Position numbers and translations under genes: made by a program. This document shows, one piece after another, positions 28,499-42,000 of a stretch of 64,000 nucleotides of DNA. How positions within the stretch are numbered: position 1 is the stretch's first letter; every line of letters begins with the position of its first letter. Source of the DNA: Stratiolaelaps scimitus. Its lineage: Eukaryota; Arthropoda; Arachnida; Mesostigmata; Laelapidae. The stretch is taken from positions 3,898,501-3,962,500 of the forward strand of contig JABWDB010000018.1 in assembly GCA_019614645.1 (NCBI GenBank), in the 5' to 3' direction. The notes beneath the pieces are model-generated. The model made no database searches and was not told the DNA's origin. It worked only from the letters and a program-made list of their open reading frames with translations.

Positions 28499-31400
28499 GG
28501 CACACACGCGTGGATGCGGTAATATTATACGTGCCATTGTGTGAATATAGAGTTTATAGTTCTTATTATTATTGTTATTGCAGCACTGTTATCGCACCTA
28601 TGGTCCAAATGACTCTAAAATGATAACACCGCCATGGCCCAACTAGGAAGTTCCGCTCCAGAAGCACACAAGCTCTGAGTCAAGTGTAATATAATGAACC
28701 ATATTTCATGTGATTATCTATAATGATTTTCCGTTTTACCACCTTCGGTCAAGCACAAGATAAGACATAGCCATATATATAAGATCTAATATATGAACCT
28801 AAGTATATATATACATAATACACGACTGGCATTCCTTGTCTGAAATCAGCAGCGAGATGATTTATTAGAGAGATTACCGAAAGACATCACATAAACATAT
28901 GCTGAACGATGAAGTAAACCTCTGAACAGCAAAATGTGCCACTATCTAACGATTTCGTCATAGAAATGCGTCTATCGGGAAATTCAACACACTGCCGTGA
29001 GAGCGTCAATTGCCACGCAGATAAATGGAAGATCGCACGTCTTGGGACGATATTACAATATCGCAAAATTCGGTCTCTGACAATTCTAACCTCTTCTGTA
29101 GCGCGGACTGTTGGTTTGCTGAACACCGGAGATTTACATTCGTTGTCACATACGCAGTTTCTGTTTAAGCGAAACTCCACCTCGTCTCGGCATTTCAAGA
29201 ACGCTTTAAGTATGGCTGTTTTTTTCTTAATTATTGACTATTCCCAAATTTAAAGTTGCGATGCCCGAATGCGCAGAATGAACAACATAATGATATCAAT
29301 AATAACAATAATATTATTATTGTTATGATTAGTACCATTATTATTATTATTATTATTATTATTACGTGGACGAGCTCTCACGTAGACAATCTTTATTATC
29401 ATTTTTATTCGTTATTCGAGCTGTTTACTTTAGTTAGTGTTTCGATTCTGCGGTGATAATTTGCTCGTGTATTTTAACAGTTTCGTAAAACTACATAATT
29501 CTTGCATTCTAGATCGGGTACATATCACATATATGGCTCACACGTTGGCTGTGCCCTGATATATGGCTCTATACACTATATCAAGATAATGTCTAACAAT
29601 ATACGCGTTATTGTCCGCACAACACTAGGCAAACACTGCCTTCAGCCTTTATTTATATTTCCGCACGCTCAAATACAGAAATGAATCGTGGTTAACTCTA
29701 TCTTTGTAGCGTATTTTTTTTCACTTTTACCTCTTTAATGGTGGCGTATAATCATGCCGCAGCAATCACCCAACTTTGGAGCCCCCGTTTATGACTACGA
29801 TGAATGCGTTGGGTATCTTATTTTTTATGTTAGTGGAGCAGGGATCCAAGTAGTAAGGCAGCGCCCCATTCGCTGATGCCTGAGAAAAAAATTCTGCCTC
29901 TCGCTCCTTTCAAATGTCTACATCACAATTGAAACCAACATGAGTTCCAACTGATATACATGAAAACTCATGTTCATGTTTCTATTGCTCATATATAATT
30001 TGAGCAGAAATTCATTCGTTTTGTCCACTTCTCGACTATATCTTGAGACCGTAGTCCGCTGTTTGAAGCATAGCAACAAAGGCTGACCAGACATCAGACG
30101 ATTTGGCGCCACTCGCCCAATTCAAACATCGTTCACCGTCGGTAAAGACCGCCCGGTGCGGGTACAATGTTTCGAATGTTTTGAATCGTGCATGTGCCGA
30201 GCTGGGCTTCACTGCATCACTGGCATCATCAGCAGCAGCAGCTCGTTTCGCGCGGGTATGTATTCGATTATTTTTTCCCATATTCGTCGTATTGTCCCCG
30301 GGGGGGAAAGCCAGCCGTGTAGTGGCCCCGAGACAATGTCTGCGGCATTCGACTCACAAGTGGGCCCAATGTATAGGACATAAGTATGCAGTTTGTGTGC
30401 ACTGTTGCATCTTCCATCGACCTCCTGGAGAAGGACATAGTCCTTCTTCCAGAAGCTCGGACGGTTGCCAACCGGCGACGTCGTCACCCAAAAGACCCTA
30501 TCGAATCTGGTTGCGATTTGATTTGGAACCAGCCTGTTTTTGTTCGAAATGTACACACATTTCGAACGTTTCTTCAATCGTCTCAGGAAGAGACAATTTA
30601 GCCATAATCCGAATATATATATGCATATGCCACTTGACAGTTAATATGGCCATCTTTGATCGACACGATTAATTTCTCCTATGCTGCCGTTGTTCAACGC
30701 TTTCTAGGAGCTCATAAATTTGTCGTATCATAAATGTGTCGGTGTTACGAAACTGGAACGTTCAAGTTCGCTACAGGTGGATCTTGTACAAGCCAAGAGA
30801 TGTATATAGTTTACCCGGTTTCAGAAAGGCTCTCGCAGCGCACCCAACGGATCAGCATCGTTGATCGATAGAGTGTCGTCTGGAAGATGGACATGGATAC
30901 CTGCACGATTTTCTACAATATTTAGTAGAAAAAAGTAAACTAGCTATGTTTTAATTAGGTTGAGTGCCCAGTCAGTTCCGAGCATAGAAATAAATAAGCA
31001 CACATGAACAAAATTGGTCTGGGTTATCAATGGACCGTTTCCGACGGTTTTTCAAAAGACGGCTGTTTTTTCAAAGCCTGATAATGGGTTTTCAACACGC
31101 CCAACTATCACTGAGATCAGTTGAGCTTGAAAGCAAAGGTGATGTAGTGCAACCCAGCGTTGACACGTAAGGGTAATGAATGGGCGGTGAGGGAGAATTA
31201 TGCAAGTTAGTATAAGTACCTGCATTAATTATATCTACACATATCGTTATGTTTCATTGGGAATTAGTAATAATATCGCATATGATTGTCACGTTCCATT
31301 CCTCATGTTCCATTCCTGTTGAGCAAACAAATTGATCGATTCGACATTACGTTCATCTGATAAATATCAAAAATAATATGAATCGACTACACGATTACTC

Positions 31401-32784
31401 TCATTGTTAGCGATCTGTCTCTCTCAACCGACGTGGCATTTATATGCACAACGACGAGATGGATGGTTGACGAGGTTCGTGAATTTTGAGGGCAGGGTCC
31501 GTCTCTCCCGTAATTGACTCCATTGTGAATTTATCCACCCAAAGGCAAGCTATGGGCCATCCCTTGTCTAGTTACTAATCTTCGGTTCGGCAGCAATTAG
31601 CGGTGACTGTAATACAGACAGTTGACGATGTGATCTCTCTCTCTCTCTCACACATCATGTGTGAGCCGGGAACGCGTTTGTGTTTAGTTTCAGTAAAACG
31701 GGCAATTATGTGTCAACAGAGTACTTAATCATTTACGAAGTGCTCGTCCGGTGCTTGTTCGGTCGAAATGTCAAGTGGTGGAACAGCCGAACGCGCAAGA
31801 CGAATCGTGTATCATGGGCAATATCTGTCGCAGATTGGAGACCGCTGAATGACGCAATACGATTGGGTGACAATATTTTATTGTGCCCAATCAAGTGCAT
31901 ATTGCAGAGGAGAAAACTAGTAGAAGAAAATAGGCAAATATATCAAATTTTGAAAAATTGATTGCTCGAAGCTGAACTGATACTCTAACGTTCAGAACTC
32001 CTGATGGGCGTCGAAGGAGTATTTATGTTAATCACAGATATCTTGAGGGAGAATTTAAGGCGAGGATACGTTGCGTTATAAATGTATACAGCTTGTGCGC
32101 TTCAAGCGTTTTTTTCTTTATTTTAAGATCTTCACAAACAAAATTTGTAGCTAGTTCCAAAATAGCCAAATTTGAGATGTCGAAATTGCCATTGAGAATA
32201 GGTCTGAGACACAAGACACCAAAAAAATAGTGAGATATGTATATCAAGAGAAAAAACCGACATCTAGCATATGGTTGAGAATTTTCCATAAATCCTACCC
32301 AAAATGAATTCCTTCCCAATTTTTGTAGAGGTTGCAGGCAAAGCCAGTAACCACTTTGAAAATATCCCTGGAAGTCCGAAATTACCAAAAAACGTCGAAC
32401 CTCTCGAAAACTAGACATGAAACTAGATGACCATCTGCATCATCGTCGTGCTCAGCGCCCCAAACATCTGTCTTGCCAACGCCACTGCCCTGTTGGCAGT
32501 CGAGGTGGACAACCGAACGCTTTCTTGCGGACTGTGATCAACTCTTTTGGGCAACTTTGAATTTTAAACTGTACGACTCATGAAGTTTGCATTTCTGATC
32601 TCTGATTTTTTTTGGTCGGGTGTAGTCATTCCCCGCCCTTCTTCCCAAGAACGTCCTTGTTTGCCGAAGGTGAAACCGCGCAATTAGCAAGAAACCTTTG
32701 ACTACTTTCCAGTTTGCGAATATCAACATTGACCATTGTAAATCCTTTCCTCAATTTGTAAATCCACTGTTTTACAATCCCATT
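28499..32784. other. Intergenic, no gene recognised
   Basis: Holds ATT repeats at about 29320-29365 and two fold-back sites (30542-30567 with 11-bp arms and a 4-nt loop; 31647-31665 with 9-bp arms and a 1-nt loop). Minus-strand frames at 30036-30281 and 30209-30577 are fairly non-repetitive but overlap and belong to no family I recognise; they could be decayed transposon sequence. Confidence 0.45.
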
Positions 32785-32896
32785 TCATTTCGATCGAACG
32801 CTGAGATGGGAAATCACGCCCATCATTGTGAGACGACTATTTTTACACTGAACCGTTTCTAATATCACGTACGCGTACGTGTGCACTTTGCAGACA

Positions 32897-33754
32897 ATGG
32901 CGTTCTTCTTCAGTCGAATTCTCGCTCGGCCGCTGGCAGCCGTTTCGCGGATCTCCGCGTTACGACAACAACAACAGCAGCATAGTCTATCGGTGGGGTC
33001 AGGATGGCGGCCCGCATTTGCCCCGCCGATGATGTCGTTGCGGGGGTGCTCGACCGAGTCGGCCAAGCCACCCCCGAATCTCAAGAAGGGCGGGTCACCA
33101 GTCACCTGGAAGACCGTCGGTATTGGTTTCGGCCTGGGCGGGGCGCTGTTAGCGTTCATGCTGTACGTTAAGCATGAGAAAAAACAGATGCTTGAAAAGG
33201 AGCGCAAACGCTCGTTGGGCAAGGCGAAAATCACCGGCTTATTTGACCTCGTCGATTACAATGGGGTGCCGAGGAAGTCGGCTGACTTCAAGGGCAAATG
33301 GCTACTTGTCTACTTTGGCTTCACCCATTGTCCTGATATTTGCCCCGACGAACTTGAGAAGTTGGCGAAAGTTACCGATATCATCGAGAAGGAGCACACC
33401 GAGCTTGAAATCCAGCCATTGTTCATCACGGTCGATCCAGAGCGCGACTCAAAGGAGGCCATTAAGGCTTACCTAAGCGAGTTCTCGCCGAAAATTCTCG
33501 GTCTGACCGGAACGATCGAGCAGCTGTCGAACGCGACGAAGGCATTTCGAGTCTATTTTAGCGCTGGCCCTCGAGATCAGGAAGATGACTACATTGTCGA
33601 CCATACCGTTATCATGTACTTGATCGGACCGGATGGAGACTTCATTGACTATTACGGACAAACTCGAACAGCGAAACAAATCGTTGATGGTATCCTCCTC
33701 CAGAAGCTGAAGCTCGATCACGAGAAAAAGGGTGGCATATTTGGAATTTTCTAG
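32897..33754 (+). CDS. SCO1: SCO1/SCO2-type cytochrome c oxidase copper chaperone
   Basis: An intronless gene for a 285-residue mitochondrial inner-membrane protein that hands copper to the CuA site of cytochrome oxidase subunit II. It has an Arg-rich, acid-poor N-terminus (about 1-50) suited to mitochondrial import, one membrane segment (about 71-91), and a thioredoxin-fold copper domain facing the intermembrane space. Copper ligands are visible: C145 and C149 in FTHCPDICPDE, and H236 in VDHTVIMY. The 87-residue gap from the second Cys to the His is what I recall for human SCO1. VDPERDSKEAIKAY is also family-typical. The ATG at 32897 has A at -3 and G at +4; the frame stays open a few codons upstream without another ATG. 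A short Gln run (24-28) lies in the presequence. SCO1 and SCO2 cannot be told apart here; many invertebrates have one gene. Confidence 0.96.
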   Translation: MAFFFSRILARPLAAVSRISALRQQQQQHSLSVGSGWRPAFAPPMMSLRGCSTESAKPPPNLKKGGSPVTWKTVGIGFGLGGALLAFMLYVKHEKKQMLEKERKRSLGKAKITGLFDLVDYNGVPRKSADFKGKWLLVYFGFTHCPDICPDELEKLAKVTDIIEKEHTELEIQPLFITVDPERDSKEAIKAYLSEFSPKILGLTGTIEQLSNATKAFRVYFSAGPRDQEDDYIVDHTVIMYLIGPDGDFIDYYGQTRTAKQIVDGILLQKLKLDHEKKGGIFGIF

Positions 33755-36098
33755 GAATCAATGCTTATGTGCGAAAACTGGCGCATCTGAAGGAAAACTG
33801 ATTCGTCAGAATTCCCGGAGACCTCACTCTCCACCGGTTGAATGTCGGTTTCTGAGCAACAAAACTATTATGGAGACCTTGACACACGCAGGACAATGGC
33901 ACATGGCGGCTGATCTTTTATAATCAATATGTGTATGTGTGTGTGTAATGATTCAACGACGACTAGGATGAATAAGCGCCTGTTGATATTATGGCGAAGC
34001 CAACCTTGTGAACCAACACGATGTCATAGTAATACCTGCTACCATGCTGTATACCATTCTTGGACTAGATCGATCGAGCGCGTGTATCTTCGCCACGCGG
34101 CGGGACTGATCTATAAGTGTGCGCCATGACATCGTCTCGTTGAACCTTTGCCAGCCGTGCCGAGTTTTGCCCGATCAGAGACCGATCTGCCAGCCTTCAG
34201 ATCGCTCAGTGCGCGGTAGAATAGACCTGCTTATTTGTGAGTGTCTGCTAGTTAATTACTGTTGAGTTTTGAAATGAAAAACATACGCCAGGGGCCCCGG
34301 CAAACGAAAAGCCCCGTCATCAGGAATTAAGAGTCGTTGAATGATTGAATATATGGATAGATCTATGTGAGACGCGAGACAGAGCGAGAGAGTGAATGAC
34401 TGCAATTGCTCCTATCCATTGTAATTGTAAATATGGTACACGATAAGCATCGCTGATTGTAGTTGTTGTAAATTATATCAATTATTATTATTATTAATAA
34501 ATAGAGAATAGAGCATTTTACCTATACATATATGAAATATATATGATTATCTTGGCTAGCACTGGCGAATGCGCGCGGCCGGCCGGGGGATGGATGTTGT
34601 AGGCCTTATTTTCATACGTCTATAGGCTAAGGTGTCAACTATCTGTAACTTAGGCATACATTTAGCCACCTCTCAAAAGAACGATATATATAATATATAT
34701 GTATATATATATATATATATATCTGATCTACATCTATTCAACAAAATCTGAACATAACAGCAGCTAATTATGATGATCGTAAATACACTAATGACGCCAT
34801 ATAAATAGACAAGTATGCAATTTATTCAGCCTCAACTTCAAGCCTCTAAGAGAAGACATATTTCTTGAAACGTTTAAATATTTCAACGTTATCCCCGGGG
34901 GGAATAATGGCGTCAGATGATTCGAAAGATTTCCGCGGGACTGAGAGGGCACACTACGGTTAGATTCGTTTTGGTTACACAAAAGGAGCAATTCGTCAAG
35001 GTTCCGTAGATGCTCAAGTGGCCACAGGAACTTTTGCGGTTGACATCAAATTGATGCTCTGCTTTTTGAGGAAGTCGAACAAATTTATGAGTGAGTTATG
35101 TTTAGGCTGACCCATGATAGGATTTCGACCGACTTAAGTAAATTATATGAATAAAGACTTTTACACATCCTTTTATCGTGCCGTCTTCTATTTGCTTCGT
35201 ATAACTAGTTACCGGTTCTGCTATTAAATGTAACGTTAGTGAGTAGCTGCCATTTATTCGAAGGTTGTTGGAAATTTCCAGCATAGAGAAGCACTTAAAT
35301 AGACAAATCGCTTATCAAAGCTTTGCGATTACTTGGCGAGAATTGAAACAATGACCTTCAACAAGGGGATGGTGGCCTTCCTCTAGATAAATATACGATA
35401 TATGTGTACGATATACGGACATACAATGTGCTAACGAAGAAAGAAAATGTCATTAGGGTAACAATAATTTATCTCAGCCATCGCGCGAGAATAGGATATC
35501 ATCTCAAGGACATAAAGAAGGAAAGGTAAGGCCTCAAACAGCCAAGAAAAGAGAAAAAAGAAAACGCCGGAAAAGATAGAAACCATTCCTAATTATGATT
35601 GTATGTTTGAATAAATTAGCAGTGCATCTCACTGAGATAGATAGCATTTATGCGTTCTGTGGGCGCGACGTCAGAGGTACGAATCTGCGCAAATTGTTCC
35701 CGAGGATAACAACAAAATGTTCAGCTTCGATCTGGGCCAATGGAACATGCTGCATCAGCTATTCTATATTGTGTAGTTTAGTTATAGATTTGAGTACGAT
35801 TGATTCTCTTGAACCAGCACACCTTCACGCTGCGAAAACCCATAGGTATTTCTCCTGATACAGAGTCGTCGACTCTGAGTTCAGTTTTTTTTTTATGTAT
35901 GACGCTAACCTCGGTTGGCCCTGGTATTCCCTTCAATAATATATCGAGGACAATTTTTCACCATTCGCGTATTTTCGTAACTCTACTTGTTGCTTGGTAT
36001 ATTTCAGCAAAGCCAGAAGTTCGCTCACCTCGCCAGTCAACCATAGTTACACAAGAGCGTGCGTGAACAACGCCTGCACATCGTCCAAGAGAGAGAGG
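33755..36098. other. SCO1 3' flank and SNAPC3 5' flank
   Basis: Holds a poly-A signal at 34496-34501, an ATT repeat near 34481-34495, a (TA)n tract near 34690-34722, and a third copy of the R1 repeat end (CATTCCTAATTATGATTG to TTTGAATAAATT) at about 35586-35621. No further gene seen. Confidence 0.6.
34496..34501 (+). terminator. Candidate poly-A signal for SCO1
   Basis: AATAAA about 740 bases past the SCO1 stop, the first exact hexamer I find after it. Placement is inferred; no transcript evidence is available here. Confidence 0.4.
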
Positions 36099-39000
36099 AT
36101 GGCGGACTCTGATAGTAACTCACAGAATGAAACTAAAGATAAGCCACCACGGACACTGGATGACCTTCACGGCATCGCTCAGGGTACGGGCTGCTCCGAT
36201 CGTATTAAGGTCTCTGAGTTTATTGACAGCTTCTCAGGGAACCATTTAGCTACAGGGGCCACTTTCGTGTATCTGCGAGAGACAACGGTAAGCACAGCTC
36301 GAGCCCCAATGCAAATTCCTAGTTCGTTTATTATTCTCAGAGTATAATCAATTGGATGTCTTTTTTTTGCTACGTCACCAACAAGGATTAATGCGCGAAT
36401 ACCGATTGATTTCATTAAGCTGTACCACATCCCATCGCGATAGGTCACAGGTAGAGCAAAAGCTACGAACTGTGTGACCTGCCACTGTCACTTGAAAATA
36501 TGCGTGCTAAACTAGACAGCACCGCAAACCAATATCACACTACCCTTAATTTCTTTGTTTCACCTTGTGAGCCACACGTTCATATGTACGCATCAATCAA
36601 GAGGTAATTTGTCAGTGTCTAAATGCGGTACCTTCACCGTTACCATTTTTCTAATTGTTGATAATTTCCCCTCGACGGTCCTCCTTTAGATCTAACTCAC
36701 AGCTTTTGCCGTCTGAGTCCTAATCTAAAGACAGACCAAAAAAAAAAGTCATTTTAGTCACATTACCATTACTATCGATAATGCGATTCCTCCGGACATA
36801 TCTCCAGGAGGTGAATAAGACGTTGACTATTCACCGAATGATGTCAGTGGGCGATGAGACGTTTCGATCCCTCAGTGTCGCTATGGAGCATTCGCAACTG
36901 ATGTGCGGATGTGAAGAGGTCGATCCCACTGTGATTCCAGATGAAGATGACGGTTGGATTTCGCTTCGGGTGCGCAAAAGGTTAGGACATTGTGTTACAA
37001 AGAACTCGTGCAGAGCTATACTATGCATATCGTATTTGTTGTGTGTGATTATATATGTTCATTGTTATTATTATTGTGATTAATATTATTATTGCTATTC
37101 TTCTTCTTATTAATATTATTATGATTGTTATTACAGTTTATTTAATTATATAGTGGGCGACAATTTTACCCGCTGAACGTGAAATGCATCTAAACATAGA
37201 CTCTTCTGCTATATATCCTTAATCGGATCGGCATATATATCCCTAATAGAATATTCAAGACAAGGAGGTCCTACTTCCCCAGTCCCTGAGCGCACCCAAG
37301 ATGGAAATTGTGCTGCCCCTTTGGATATCTAAGGAGAATCTTTGCATTAAAAATTCGTGAAGGCCCGCAACCTGGCTCGTTCCACATCGTTCAAAGCCTG
37401 ATCAATAAGAGATTATTGAACAGATTAAAGAGAGATTAATAACAACAGATTCATGAAAAGGCTGCATCCATACGTTGAATCCCAAAAGTTTCTAAAGGTG
37501 TATTGTATTAGTGGGTTAAGTTGAGGAAGCATCAGGAAGCAGATGGTGCTGTCAAACCAAGTTCACCCACCTCAATGGGAAGGTCTTGAGCAAGCAAGGG
37601 ACATCCTACCAGCTCGAGATTGACTCTTTCGACTTCTTTATGTCCACGAAGTTTGTTGCGAAGTGCTTGTGCTAAGAGGATTCGGTAGAAAGGCCTGCGG
37701 AGATTCCTGCAGAGGTCTGCAGTGAAGTCTACGCCTTTGGCCGGATTTAGAAGCGGATCATCTTGTCGAATACCAGTTGCCGAGGATAACATATTTTCAT
37801 TATAAAATAGCGGAGATGTTTCATGATGATATGCTTAGTCAGATAGATGCAAAATTTCGGGTACACCATCTCTCACCGCTTTAAGCATTAAGCTACGACG
37901 TATTGGACTGAACGCGTGCGATACTCCAGCTTAACTAAAATAGAAGGTCGTCAACTGTTAATGATAAATTAACCGGGACCACTAATTGCGGCGACCATCC
38001 CACTACAGTGTCAAAGCCAACCTCATGAGGTCCCAAGACAGTAGCAATTTTCTCTCTAGAGGATTTGCAGATAACTTAGCGGCAATGATCCTACGTAACG
38101 TTGAAGAACACGCGATTATTCTTATTTTTATTATTATTATTATTATCGCATGTAGGCGAATGCACCACTTATTTATATACATATATAATATATATACACA
38201 TTTATGTTGAAGCCTTACCTATTCCTGTCCACGTCATTTGTTCCAGCGATTTTCAGCGCAATCGCCCTTGGCACGCATCAACATCGTGTATGCTGCGCTT
38301 AGGCTCGCTTAAGACCGATCTGCGGCTTCCCACGTTTCCGGAGCCACCAGGGCCTCGAGTGATACAAGCTGGACCACGTGTAAAGTGGCTTGAATGTGCG
38401 CTAGTCGTAAGCCTGTTCCGGACGCCCCCTGCTAGCAGTCCCGCTTTCATGGATCTGATTGGTCAGTTTGCCGTACTAGGATCGACTAACCTCGAGAGTC
38501 TTTCAAACAGGTAAGCATTGCAGTGCCAATTGTAGGCCCTAATTGTAATTGGAAGACACGAAGCTCGTCGATTGCACTAGCATCGTTGAACATTACTATT
38601 TATATTATAAATGTGAATTTTATTAATTGACAACAACATATACAGTGATTTTTATTTTGCCGCCGATATATGACATAACATACAGCTGTGTATAATGCAT
38701 CTTATTGTAACAATAATTGAAGTGAGATTTCAGTTATATTAATGCTTTCTAAAAGGAGGTCTTTTTCCGCTTGATTCTGCCTTCAACTTACCGCAAATCA
38801 CACTACTCATATATATATATATTTTTTTTTTGTTTTTCCAGCTGACCCTCAGCTGTTCCCCTATGTGACAGGCCTCAGCTCGGGGTCAGCTGAGGGTCAG
38901 CTGGAAAAAACAAAAAAGGCTGTTGGGTCAGCTGGAAAAACTGAGCTGGACAGCTGAGGGTCGGCTGAGGGCTGTTTTCGAGCTGACCCTCAGCTGTTTT

Positions 39001-42000
39001 TCCAGCTGAGGGTCAGCTGTTCCTGTTTTTTCCAGCTGACCCCTTTTATATATATATATATTGAATCTCTCACAAAAGATAGCAACATCTCTTAGGATTT
39101 CATCGTCGCAGTTGTTGATATCTTGATATATATGGGATGTTATGCATGCAATATCATTGACACCTCGTACCATATAGTGACTTTGATAATGTTGCAGTGA
39201 TCACAGATAAATTGAAATATGACCAATGGGTTCGATTAGAAGTCCTGCGTATTGTTTCGTTACCTATGAGGGCACACCCTTTCTGTATCTTATCCACTGT
39301 CATTCCGAAATGCCTCATCTCAGCTAAGCAGCCAATCCCGGCAATGGCTCCGATTTTGGAATCGTGTCCAGAGCTCTGCGAAAGTTGCTAGAGCATCATT
39401 GTCGTACAGTATCTCCTAGTGGAATGAACGAGACAACGGCGATACTGTTATTGGCACCATTTGACTTGTGCGCCTGTCGCTTTTGGTTGAAATCATATCA
39501 GCTGGAAACTCCAATCTCGATTTTCATTTCATCGTTTTTCCAGATTTAAATGCACCTCCGGACACACGCGTCCGGGAGATTTCGCAGATCATCCAGAGGC
39601 GCTTAATATGGTCAAACCTCTTTCGGATCGCATTAAAGGGTAAATGAAACAAGCTTGAGTAGCTCTGTATATATGTATATATAACTTCGAAGCGATAAGG
39701 CGGTAAGTGAGTCACATGCAAACAGCTCTATTTCTTAATTCATATAGCTCTAAGCGTAATCTACCGCATATCCATAATGGTTAGCGCGATCATGTACATA
39801 CGAAGGGGCGTCAGGGGACTATCGTGCCGTCCCAAACTCGGTATCAACCCCGGTGTTACATCATGAAGGTAAATATATCTGGGCATCGACCATCCTCTAG
39901 GTGGAGGACCATCCCCTAGGTGAAAGCCCTTGTAGAATTAATTTTGACAAATATACGGAGTTGACGGCCCGACAGCCACTCCTCACAGGTCTGGAGAGAT
40001 CAGGTTGTCCAATATGGGTTCGTTTGAGCGCCTCATACGCATATGTCGTTTCTTCTAGTTACTACGCAGTATACAGCAATGTGTTTGTGTCTCCTATTTG
40101 GTGAAATTATACAAATAGATCGAATTCATTGGTTAATTAATTCTCATTATTTCAGCTATTTTATCTTTATTGAGGATACATTCTACTGCTCGAATTGGGA
40201 TTATCCGAACGTCATTGCTAAATGGGCCCACGACAATAAGCTTGGCGACTTTGAAGTTGAGGATATTCGAGGTGTAAGGTAAGCGGCCAAGACCAGTGAA
40301 ATATTATTATTATAATTATTATTCTCTGCCTACGGCTAGGTATCGTCCGTTTTCGTTATTGAATTATTAAGTGTATGGAGAGCAACAACCGATTTGGAGA
40401 TTTGACAAAAATACCAGGACGTTTACCAGCTATAAATTGTTACTAGCTAGCTAACTATGAGTATTCCTCAGCTCGTACAAGGTCCCGCTCGAGTTAGGTC
40501 GGCTGCCGGAATCGACTTAATGCAAACAAAAGCTAAACTCCGATCTGTTGAATTATGTCGCTATTGATGTGGTTTGCCTTTGCATATTCCACAGGTTCCT
40601 GGATCTATCCATTCGTCTGGGCCGTCCCTACGTCTATATGCATAATGGCGACTGTCAACACCACCTAATTTTCAACGATATTCGACTTCTCAACGAACAG
40701 CGGGATGATCTCGACATCAACAGTTATCCCATGCTCCTGGGCCAGAAAGTGCACCAACAGGTGGGACGACTCGAAGAGCTCCATTGTACATTGTTCTAAG
40801 CTGACCCCACCATGTTCCGCTATTCTGTATGATAGGCCTCGGAGATGAACCTTTTGGGTATTACTGCTACGGGGGGATGTCGAAGCCACGTTTTTTTTGT
40901 TTTCCAGTCATGGTGTACATGGTAAAAATTCAAAATAGAGAAAGATGATGAAGAAATCCAAGGATTCGCCACGACTGGCAGGATTCGAGCCCAAGCCGTA
41001 TTTCCCTCTTGTCTAGTACTCGAAAACGCTCAAGACGAGACCATCGGACTTGACATGTTTTAGTACATCTCAACCTGTTGTAGCTAATTGCTGTGAATAA
41101 TTAAGAAATAGACGCCAAATAGACGCTCCCCAAATCCTTTGCACGATGGATAACAGCACTCCGTTTGTTCGCTCCTCGATCTAAACAAAAATAAATGAGA
41201 ATTCAGTCGACAAAGAAGATGGCCATTGAGAAAAACACTTCATTCCAAATTCTAAAAGTGCTCCACCGAGCGTCCGAAAATCACGAAATACCGAACACCC
41301 CCAAATGAGATCCATTAGCCCTCACAAAAATCCGATCGACGCACAGTCCTACTTAGACCACACGGCATGGTGTAGACATATTTAGAACCGGAAGTGTGAT
41401 TTCACCATTTATTATAGTAGATAGATCGATTGATACAGAATCCCACCAAATGCATGTCATAATAACTTCGCATTGTAGCAATTCCGAGTCGGTTGACTTC
41501 AGCTGTGATTGCCTCCTTTGAAATGGACACTGACTCTCGGCAAGGGTAAATGCAAGTCATAAACGCAACGTAGATTATAGCTCCCATCTCTCGTCCAAAC
41601 CATTATAGATCAACTCTCTCTCTCTGTGATGTGTCGAACTTCTGCGATCATTGCGATCATCCACCTTCGCTATAACGTTCACGTGACGATTATGTAGACT
41701 GCACACTGCGGTGCCTCTTGATTTCCACATGCCCCTCATTATCCAGCGATCGCTTAATTTCGATTTTCATCGTGCGACGGCGAAACTTGTCACTCATCGA
41801 ATAACAACGGAAATATTTCGTTCACAGGTAAATGTAACGTGTCAAATCTGCGGAAAAGGTCCGGCCGACTGGGTGATCACAAATCATCCTAAATTGAGGC
41901 TGGATCCCACTCACATTTGCGCCCTGTGCAATCGCACAATTAATTATGATGCTAGCGGCAAGAGAAAATACGAGTTCACTCTATTTTCGTTCACTGACTG

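Noticed and set aside
30036..30672. Overlapping open frames on both strands
   Set aside because: No domain recognised, frames overlap each other and no splice structure emerges.
32032..32729. Minus-strand ORFs upstream of SCO1
   Set aside because: No recognisable motif, no clear splice sites, AT-rich composition like intergenic DNA.
37532..37792. Minus-strand ORF in SNAPC3 intron 2 with TGIRQDDPL, like a reverse transcriptase motif
   Set aside because: Only this short motif resembles a reverse transcriptase; the catalytic YxDD block and other neighbours are absent, so chance is as likely.
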